A stretch of DNA of 9,856 nt. Source: JAKEGK01 sp036507695. Lineage in GTDB: Bacteria; Pseudomonadota; Gammaproteobacteria; SZUA-152. Made by a program: the position numbers and the translations under genes. Shown here one piece after another: positions 4,201 to 9,856 of the stretch (positions are counted from its first letter, which is position 1; each line of letters opens with the position of its first letter). The stretch lies in the NCBI GenBank assembly GCA_036507695.1, contig DATCIR010000175.1, positions 1 to 9,856 on the forward strand. The letters run 5' to 3'. The notes beneath the pieces were generated by a model that was given only the letters and a program-made list of their open reading frames with translations, made no database searches and was not told the DNA's origin.

Positions 4201-7200
4201 ATGCCAGAACCGACATTTCGCCTTGTTTTTCAAGGAAAAATTGCGCCGAATGCCGATCTTGACGAGGTCAAGGGCCGTCTGCAGCAACTATTTAAGAAAG
4301 ACGCCGCGGCCATCGATAAGCTGTTCAGCGGAAAGAAAGTCACCCTTAAACAGGGGCTTACAGAACTTCAGGCGGGGCAGTACCGGGAAAAAATGCAGGC
4401 CTTGGGCGTGCTGTGCGACATTGAGTCTCAGGCGCCCACCTCCAAGACCAGTCCAGCATCCGCCGCGACGCCTGTGCCGCCCCCTATGGCATCCCCTGCC
4501 AAGCGCTCCAGCGCGCCGGTGGACGCCATCGCCACGAGCGGCGTCAATAACGGCACTACGGATAACAGCGTTGCAAACATCCCTGCAACCGCCGCCGCGT
4601 TGAAGCTGGCGGATATCGATAAGGCGTTTACCGGCGCCATCCCCCAGGTTGAATTACCCAATTCGTACAAGGCGGCCGTCGTGGCGGTGGGTATTACCAT
4701 GCTGTTGTTGCCGGTGATTTATGTTGGCCTGATCGCCCTGCTGGGATACGGCGTGTTAAGTCATGCGACAAGCAACGTTTCCTGGATACAGTCGTTAGGT
4801 TACAAGTTTGGCGTGGTGGCATATAGCACGCCGATAATAGCCGGTGTGACGGTAATCCTGTTTATGGTTAAACCGCTGTTTGCCCGGCCGGCCGCCGTGG
4901 CAAGTACCATCACGCTTGATCCGCTCAAGGAACCCATTTTTTTTCATTTTGTTAACAAGATCGCGCTGGCGGTGGGCGCGCCCCGGCCCAGACAAATTGA
5001 AGTGGATTGCCAAGTGAACGCGGCGGCGAGTTTTCGCAAAGGCCTGCTCAGTTTCTTTGGCCATGACCTGGTGTTGACCATAGGCATGCCGCTATTGTCC
5101 GGATTTAACGCCCGGCAATTGGCTGGCGTGCTGGCGCATGAGTTTGGGCACTTTTCACAAGGCGTGGGCATGCGCTTTCACTACCTGACCTACAAGGTTA
5201 ACAGCTGGTTTTTTTATGCCGTCTACTTGCGTGACCATTGGGATGAGAAACTGAATGCGGCCGCCGAGGAAGCAGATGGCTGGTTTTCTATTATATTGAA
5301 TTTTGCCCGGGGCGGCGTATGGGCGACACGCAGAATGTTGTACGTTTTTATGATGGCGGGGCAGGCGGTCAGCAGTTACATGCTGCGCCAAATGGAGTTT
5401 GATGCCGATCGTTATGAAGCGCAGATGGCGGGCAGTGAACAGTTTAAAAATACAACGCTGCAATTGCAACGCCTGGGCGTGGCGTTTCAGGTGAGCCAGG
5501 CGCAATTGGCGCAAGCCTGGGAAGACAAAAAACTGGTGGATAACTTTCCCCGGCTGATTGCGCATAACGCCATGCAGTTGCCGGATGAACTGGACCATGC
5601 CTTGTTAAACCAAATGCGGGAGGCAAAAACGCAACTCTACGATTCGCACCCCAGCGACAATGAGCGTATTGATAACGCCATGGGGCAACAGGCCAGAGGT
5701 GTTTTTGACTTGTCGCGGCAAAGCAGCGAGTTGTTCAAATCCTTTGATGCGCTGGCGAAACAGGTGTCGAATTCCTATTACGCACACGAGCTGGGGCTGG
5801 AGTTTGACCGGAATAAACTCGTTGACGTGAACCAGATAGTGCACGCCAGCCGGGAAAACGAAAAACAACAGGAATCCTACCATCAATATTTCAAGGATAT
5901 GACGCCGGTGTTTGAATTGCCGGTATCGGTCAATATATTCGATACCAGTAAAGTCAACTGGGATGAGTTGCTGGACCAATATCAGTCCGTTAATGAGCAA
6001 ATCGCCGATCAAGTTGGTCAGCGCAGGCAGTTAATGCACAAAGTCAATGACAGCTATGACAAATATCAAAAGCTGCTCGCTATCGATATCTTCCGCGACT
6101 GCGGTTTTGTCCTGTTCCCTGAATGGTTTGGCATGGACGAGCAGGCGTTTGCCAAATACCGCGAAAAGATCCCCAAGCTGGCGCAGTCGTGGCAGCAGGC
6201 CATGGTTCAACTTCAGCAAATGTTTGAATTGAATGACCAGCGGCTTTCAATCGCCTTGACCTTGCTGAATCATCCGGAATTGATTGGCCGCAATGCTGAT
6301 CATGCTTCGCACCTGAAAGCCAGAAACCGTTGGTCATTATTGATTAATAATTTCAAACGCAACACCCGATTCATTACCGATTTTGAATTCAAACATTTCA
6401 AACTGGCCGCGTTGCTGTCCTGTGCGCCCTTGATGGAACAGAAACCCGCTCACTTGCCAGCGGTAACGCAACAGTTGTTGGAGGAAGCCAAACAGTCTTT
6501 TGAACAGCTTAGCACCGCGCTGGGCAGGCTGGATTATCCGTTCGTGGCGGAAGGCGAGCACTTGACGATTGCGGACTATCTCGCGGACTTCCTGCCACAA
6601 AGAAATCATTGCGCCAACGAGTGTGTGTACTATGTAAAGTGTGGCGAAATTATTCTGGAGAAGCTTGAAGCGATTTACGCGCGAATCATCTCCGGTTTGG
6701 CCAGTGTGGCCCTGACCATTGATCGATTAATACCAACGATCCATGACGAGCAACAGTTTGGCGAACAGGGTATCGAGCACATTGCCGATCGACAAGTGGC
6801 AGCTCAACAAACCGCGGCTGCCGGATCTTTGGCGGGCAAGCAAGCAAATCTCGGCAATACACCTATACAAGAACCAATTGTTACACCTGAGGTAACACTC
6901 GAGTCAAGCAGGCCGCAACAAACCTCCAGCCTGGTTGTCGCCAACAAATCAGCAGCGGCGGACAGTGCAATGATCGGCGCGGAACCGGAGATTAAACCGG
7001 CTAACAAGGCGGAATTGGCTATTCGGGAACCGGCCGTATCAACTGACGCCGCGCCAGAGAAAATTCCTGTTAAGACCGCTACAGCGCCGCGCGCCAAAGC
7101 GGTGTTTGCGATCGATGACCCCATGGATAATGCAGAGTTAAAAGAGCAGCCAAAAGACCACTCACAAGATCATCCACAAGAAGTGAAAAAAGCAGCGGCG

Positions 7201-7824
7201 CTTGTCGCTCAATCGAATGGTAAAGCGGTATTTGCTATCGATGCGTCAACAGACGCAGCACCGGCCGGCGGCGAGCCGGAAAATAATGATGGCGAGGCCG
7301 TGAGTGCGATCACTCTGGCTGCGGTAAACGTGATAGAACAGCCAGCGGCGCCGGCGATTCAGTCCGCGCATGAACAGCCGGATCCAGCCGCGCTATCGTT
7401 AGAATCACCGGGCGTGCCGGAAAGCACCCACACGCCGGCTACAGATGATGCAACAGCCATTAATCACAATGCATTGGCGGGCAAACCGGTGTTGTCCTTG
7501 GAACCCATAGCAATCACGCCGCCAATGGGATCACCCGCAGCGATTGCCGATGCGCCGTCAATTTCTTTGGCTACCGGAAGCGTAAGCCAACAGGAACATG
7601 ATGCCTTGGTTATGGAAAGCAAAGCGCAAGTATTACCGCTTGCACCGGTACAAAAATCCGATCCGGCGGTAAAACCAAACCTGGCTGTTAAACCCAACGT
7701 CAAACCGGACGTCAGCGGCAAGCCGGCGCTTGAGCCGGTTAACCAGCCAAAATCACATGCTGATTCCCGTGAACAACCGTCTGATAATCACAACAAGGAT
7801 TCCGACTTGCTCGCCAATGGCTAG
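4201..7824 (+). CDS. Giant membrane-bound M48 family zinc metallopeptidase with N-terminal domain and long disordered tail
   Basis: The product is 1207 residues, several times the size of HtpX (about 290). Residues 1-75 form a small domain beginning FRLVFQGKI, a type I remember at the N-termini of other gammaproteobacterial membrane proteins such as some DUF805 proteins. A Pro/Ala/Ser linker follows, then membrane segments at about 158-186 and 203-226. The M48 domain has the zinc-binding HEFGH at 313-317, a probable third ligand Glu399 in MEFDADRYE, and the conserved HPSDNERI at 483-490; two further hydrophobic stretches lie at about 361-395. Residues about 500-860 are mostly helical and charged. 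The last 347 residues are low-complexity Ala/Pro/Glu sequence with KAVFAID at 966-972 and 1008-1014 and a Lys-Pro-rich end. M48 enzymes of this layout act at the inner membrane in envelope protein quality control; the substrate here is unknown. The ATG at 4201 is preceded by GGGAGA, 11 bases upstream. Confidence 0.9.
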   Translation: MPEPTFRLVFQGKIAPNADLDEVKGRLQQLFKKDAAAIDKLFSGKKVTLKQGLTELQAGQYREKMQALGVLCDIESQAPTSKTSPASAATPVPPPMASPAKRSSAPVDAIATSGVNNGTTDNSVANIPATAAALKLADIDKAFTGAIPQVELPNSYKAAVVAVGITMLLLPVIYVGLIALLGYGVLSHATSNVSWIQSLGYKFGVVAYSTPIIAGVTVILFMVKPLFARPAAVASTITLDPLKEPIFFHFVNKIALAVGAPRPRQIEVDCQVNAAASFRKGLLSFFGHDLVLTIGMPLLSGFNARQLAGVLAHEFGHFSQGVGMRFHYLTYKVNSWFFYAVYLRDHWDEKLNAAAEEADGWFSIILNFARGGVWATRRMLYVFMMAGQAVSSYMLRQMEFDADRYEAQMAGSEQFKNTTLQLQRLGVAFQVSQAQLAQAWEDKKLVDNFPRLIAHNAMQLPDELDHALLNQMREAKTQLYDSHPSDNERIDNAMGQQARGVFDLSRQSSELFKSFDALAKQVSNSYYAHELGLEFDRNKLVDVNQIVHASRENEKQQESYHQYFKDMTPVFELPVSVNIFDTSKVNWDELLDQYQSVNEQIADQVGQRRQLMHKVNDSYDKYQKLLAIDIFRDCGFVLFPEWFGMDEQAFAKYREKIPKLAQSWQQAMVQLQQMFELNDQRLSIALTLLNHPELIGRNADHASHLKARNRWSLLINNFKRNTRFITDFEFKHFKLAALLSCAPLMEQKPAHLPAVTQQLLEEAKQSFEQLSTALGRLDYPFVAEGEHLTIADYLADFLPQRNHCANECVYYVKCGEIILEKLEAIYARIISGLASVALTIDRLIPTIHDEQQFGEQGIEHIADRQVAAQQTAAAGSLAGKQANLGNTPIQEPIVTPEVTLESSRPQQTSSLVVANKSAAADSAMIGAEPEIKPANKAELAIREPAVSTDAAPEKIPVKTATAPRAKAVFAIDDPMDNAELKEQPKDHSQDHPQEVKKAAALVAQSNGKAVFAIDASTDAAPAGGEPENNDGEAVSAITLAAVNVIEQPAAPAIQSAHEQPDPAALSLESPGVPESTHTPATDDATAINHNALAGKPVLSLEPIAITPPMGSPAAIADAPSISLATGSVSQQEHDALVMESKAQVLPLAPVQKSDPAVKPNLAVKPNVKPDVSGKPALEPVNQPKSHADSREQPSDNHNKDSDLLANG

Positions 7825-7852
7825 TACTCTTTCAAGGTGATATTTAATGAAA

Positions 7853-7877
7853 GTAGACCACCCAAAAGGTGGTTTAC
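7853..7877 (+). repeat. Hairpin after the peptidase gene, without T-run
   Basis: GTAGACCACC (7853-7862) pairs with GGTGGTTTAC (7868-7877) around CAAAA, ten base pairs including one G-T pair. It lies 29 bases after the peptidase stop, where a terminator would be expected, but no run of T follows. It may slow or stabilise the transcript end, or belong to the gene fragment that overlaps it. Confidence 0.5.
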
Positions 7878-7991
7878 GATGGCAATGTGGCCAACTGGAA
7901 AATTGAAATGACCGGTAATATAGCCAATACCGGCGGTAGTTCCTGCCGCAACGATCGAGTGATTGTTCGCTTGCGCTGGCTGGAGCGCTAG
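7857..7991 (+). pseudogene. Possible C-terminal remnant of an unidentified gene
   Basis: This stretch is open for 44 codons and ends in TAG at 7989-7991. The translation looks protein-like, including YDGNVANWKIEMTGN and then RNDRVIVRLRWLER at the C-terminus, with alternating hydrophobic residues suggesting beta strands. There is no good start: a GTG at 7869 and an ATG at 7908 are possible, the latter with a weak GGAAAA upstream, which would give only 27 residues. It could be the broken tail of a gene whose front was lost when mobile DNA entered, since an insertion-sequence-like end lies about 35 bases downstream. No family is recognised, and a chance open frame is not excluded. Confidence 0.35.
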
Positions 7992-8021
7992 ACGTGGTTC
8001 GCATCGCTCAAGAAGAAATTC

Positions 8022-8040
8022 CTAAGGAAGGTCTGATTAA
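8022..8040. mobile_element. Lone IS5-type insertion sequence end
   Basis: GGAAGGTCTGATTAA at 8026-8040 resembles the terminal inverted repeat of IS5-group elements (IS5 itself begins GGAAGGTGCGAA). It is directly preceded by CTAA at 8022-8025, which fits the YTAR target duplicated by IS5. No transposase frame and no matching opposite end (TTAATCAGACCTTCC) were found downstream in the window. This is therefore at best a relic or solo end of roughly 100-200 bp. Confidence 0.45.
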
Positions 8041-8139
8041 TTCGCGGCGATCAAGCAATGAATCGGCGTTCTCTCAGCCTGTGAACAAACGGCTTCTTGG
8101 TGTCCTTTGTGGCTCTGCGTTGAAAATTTTCTGTTTCCC

Positions 8140-8180
8140 AGGGACCCGCGGATTTTGCCGAGGAGTCCCTTTTATTTTTC
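8140..8180 (+). terminator. Rho-independent terminator-like hairpin
   Basis: AGGGAC (8140-8145) pairs with GTCCCT (8165-8170), and inside it CGG pairs with CCG around an ATTTTG loop. The stem is followed by TTTTATTTTTC up to 8180. The T-tract suits plus-strand termination. It lies about 320 bases after the peptidase stop and upstream of the nitrate-binding gene, so it may insulate that gene from upstream transcription, or belong to the insertion sequence relic. Confidence 0.5.
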
Positions 8181-8277
8181 TGCCCTGCGCGATTTCCTGT
8201 CTTAATTCACCTATCACGCAGCGTTCAAACAGTTAATTCGCCGATAAGTGTTTCCTGTTTTTCGTTTTTTTAAAAGT

Positions 8278-8292
8278 GCACTCATCTAGTGC
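8278..8292. promoter_or_regulatory. NtrC-like enhancer site
   Basis: GCAC-N7-GTGC (TGCACTCATCTAGTGCG in context) matches the half-site spacing of the NtrC consensus TGCACCAWWWTGGTGCA; the arms extend to GCACT/AGTGC. It lies about 260 bases upstream of a nitrate-binding protein gene, a normal target class for nitrogen control. The absence of an obvious sigma-54 promoter lowers confidence. Confidence 0.4.
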
Positions 8293-8469
8293 GCTACGCC
8301 CCATCATTAATCAAAAAAATTGCGAAATAGAAAATTATTTGCGGAATTTTCCAGCTCGCAAGCCTTGTTTGTGTTTATAAGCAATTGAATTGACAGCAAT
8401 ATGGTTTATGACTGTAGCGTTGGCATGGTTGCTGATATAGGTAGAAAACAGTGTTAACGAACGAGGTTA

Positions 8470-8516
8470 GTTTCATCGAAGTTCTTAAAGTATGAAACAT
8501 TGTATTTGAAGTTCTT
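8470..8516 (+). promoter_or_regulatory. Leader inverted repeat and 30-bp-spaced direct repeat before the nitrate-binding gene
   Basis: GTTTCAT (8470-8476) and ATGAAAC (8492-8498) form an inverted repeat with a 15-base loop. GAAGTTCTT occurs at 8478-8486 and again at 8508-8516, exactly 30 bases apart, about three helical turns, so two dimers of a regulator could bind the same DNA face. The second copy ends 35 bases before the start codon. The regulator is unknown. Confidence 0.35.
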
Positions 8517-8551
8517 GGTAACAACGAAATTTAAACAAGGGAAAAAATTTT

Positions 8552-9856
8552 ATGTTTATGCGGGTTAAAAAACGAGTAAAAAATACTTTTGGTTTGAACG
8601 CTCGTACAGGGCGGATGATAAAGGTCAATGCCAGCCTGGTTTTAAGCGGATTCCTGGCGCTCGCGGTTGGCAATAGTGCTTACGCCGCCAAAGATTTGGA
8701 AAAAGAAGATCTTAAATTCGGTTTTATCAAACTGACCGATATGGCTCCACTGGCGATTGCCTATGAAAAAGGTTTTTTCGAGGATGAAGGTTTGTTTGTC
8801 AAGCTGGAGGCGCAAGCCAACTGGAAAGTCTTACTGGACCGGGTGATCGACGGCGAGCTGGATGGCGCGCATATGTTAGCGGGACAACCCCTGGGCGCGA
8901 CGATTGGTTTTGGCACCAAGGCGGACGTCATTACCGCGTTCAGCATGGATTTAAATGGCAATGGCATCACCGTTTCCAATGATGTCTGGCAACAAATGAA
9001 AAAGCACGTGCCCCACAAGGATGGCAAGCCGGTGCATCCCATTAGTGCGTCAGCGTTAAAGCCGGTGGTGGATCAATACAAGGCCGCCGGCAAGCCTTTT
9101 ACCATGGGCATGGTGTTCCCGGTATCAACGCACAATTATGAACTGCGTTATTGGCTGGCGGCAGGGGGTGTCCATCCCGGGTTTTATGCGCCGCACAAGG
9201 GCGATAGTTCAGGGCAGCTCAAAGCCGATGCTTTGCTGTCGGTAACACCGCCGCCGCAAATGCCGTCTACCATGGAGGCGGGAACCATTTTCGGCTATTG
9301 CGTGGGGGAACCCTGGAATCAGCAAGCGGTGTTTAAAGGCATCGGCGTTCCGGTGATTACCGATTATGAAATCTGGAAAAACAATCCGGAAAAAGTCTTT
9401 GGAGTTTCCAGCGCGTGGGCGGCGAAGTATCCCAATACGCATATCGCGGTGGTCAAGGCGTTGATTCGCGCGGCGAAATGGCTAGACGAAGATAACAACA
9501 AGAATCGTAAAGAAGCGGTAAAAATACTTGCCAAGAGCCAGTACGTTGGCGCGGACTATGAGGTGATTGCCAACAGCATGACCGGCACGTTCGAATACGA
9601 AAAAGGCGACAAGCGCGAGGTGCCGGATTTCAACGTGTTCTTTCGTTACCATGCCACCTATCCCTATTACAGTGATGCGATCTGGTATTTGACCCAGATG
9701 CGCCGCTGGGGACAAATCCCGGAACAAAAACCGGATAGTTGGTACTTCGAGACCGCGAAAAAAGTCTACCGTCCGGATATCTACGTCAAGGCGGCCAAGC
9801 AGCTTATCGCGGAAGGTAAAATGCCGGCCGGTGATTTTCCGGAATTTGACAAGGTA
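8552..9856 (+). CDS. nrtA: ABC transporter nitrate-binding protein, NrtA/CmpA family (partial, runs off the right edge)
   Basis: The frame is open for 435 codons to the window edge; the family usually needs roughly 40 more residues. After the signal region come family-typical stretches: KFGFIKLTDMAPLAIAYEKG, then QPLGATIGFG, FPVSTHNYELRYWLAAGG, FGYCVGEPWNQQAV and FGVSSAWAAKYPNT. NrtA-type proteins capture nitrate or nitrite in the periplasm and deliver it to the NrtB/NrtD (NasE/NasD-like) permease and ATPase, which probably follow outside the window. The ATG at 8552 has AAGGGA about ten bases upstream. It gives a long basic N-terminus before the signal core (SLVLSGFLALAVGNSAYA). An in-frame ATG at 8615 (residue 22), with AGGG just before it, would give a more ordinary Sec signal. 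No twin-arginine motif is present, although many relatives use Tat. A bicarbonate-binding (CmpA) role cannot be excluded. Confidence 0.9.
   Translation, partial: MFMRVKKRVKNTFGLNARTGRMIKVNASLVLSGFLALAVGNSAYAAKDLEKEDLKFGFIKLTDMAPLAIAYEKGFFEDEGLFVKLEAQANWKVLLDRVIDGELDGAHMLAGQPLGATIGFGTKADVITAFSMDLNGNGITVSNDVWQQMKKHVPHKDGKPVHPISASALKPVVDQYKAAGKPFTMGMVFPVSTHNYELRYWLAAGGVHPGFYAPHKGDSSGQLKADALLSVTPPPQMPSTMEAGTIFGYCVGEPWNQQAVFKGIGVPVITDYEIWKNNPEKVFGVSSAWAAKYPNTHIAVVKALIRAAKWLDEDNNKNRKEAVKILAKSQYVGADYEVIANSMTGTFEYEKGDKREVPDFNVFFRYHATYPYYSDAIWYLTQMRRWGQIPEQKPDSWYFETAKKVYRPDIYVKAAKQLIAEGKMPAGDFPEFDKV

Larger units (their letters stand above)
8181..8551 (+). other. Leader and promoter region of the nitrate-binding protein gene
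   Basis: No gene is seen in these 370 bases. They hold an NtrC-like palindrome (8278-8292), a perfect TTGACA at 8390-8395 with only a weak -10 (TGTAGC at 8413, 17-base spacer), an inverted repeat GTTTCAT/ATGAAAC (8470-8476 and 8492-8498), and a direct repeat GAAGTTCTT (8478-8486 and 8508-8516). No GG-N10-GC sigma-54 core was found downstream of the palindrome. Confidence 0.5.

Noticed and set aside
7994..8236. 80-codon plus-strand frame with a GTG start
   Set aside because: It crosses the insertion-sequence-like end and the terminator hairpin, has no good ribosome binding site, and the translation does not look like a protein.
8421..8433. TGGCATG and TTGCT as a sigma-54 -24/-12 promoter
   Set aside because: Only seven bases separate GG and GC, whereas sigma-54 needs ten.

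Overview
The window looks like a chromosomal accessory stretch of a Gammaproteobacterium, possibly of the Cellvibrionales type. The basis is an outer-membrane lipoprotein carrying a beta-helix domain behind a Pro/Glu/Thr linker and a DxDGD calcium motif, a DUF3147 membrane protein, a very large M48 metallopeptidase, and an NrtA-type nitrate-binding protein. The organism is an inference; there is no rRNA or other decisive marker.

Layout from left to right: (1) the first 19 codons of a minus-strand gene; (2) a plus-strand beta-helix lipoprotein (201-1721); (3) a minus-strand DUF3147 inner-membrane protein with a TTG start (1810-2160), preceded by a truncated GNAT acetyltransferase remnant (2198-2389) and a 26-bp tandem duplication (2507-2560); (4) a minus-strand two-gene unit: a cytosolic-type NlpC/P60-like cysteine hydrolase (3251-3781) followed by a Sec-exported, cysteine-containing small protein (2687-3112); (5) a roughly 420-bp structured intergenic region; (6) a 1207-residue M48 peptidase fusion (4201-7824); (7) a roughly 730-bp region holding a probable gene fragment, a lone IS5-type insertion sequence end, a terminator-like hairpin and an NtrC-like palindrome; (8) an NrtA-type substrate-binding protein running off the right edge (8552-9856).

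The most interesting part is region 4. The pair has the architecture of a type VI secretion amidase effector with a periplasmic immunity protein: a peptidase with no signal peptide but Cys and His catalytic candidates, followed by a signal-peptide-bearing partner. A 158-bp MITE-like palindromic element (3126-3283) with 14-bp terminal inverted repeats and a perfect 8-bp target duplication (CTTTCCGT) sits exactly at the gene junction. Removing the element and one duplication copy in silico restores an ATGA stop/start overlap between the two genes. The insertion therefore replaced the last two effector residues with ten element-encoded residues and broke the translational coupling, while leaving the partner's ribosome binding site intact. 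The effector/immunity role is inference; the insertion and the reconstructed overlap are read directly from the sequence.

Apart from the putative effector pair, the genes do not form one pathway. The M48 peptidase and NrtA belong to general envelope proteolysis and nitrate uptake, and the intergenic stretches hold decayed mobile DNA.
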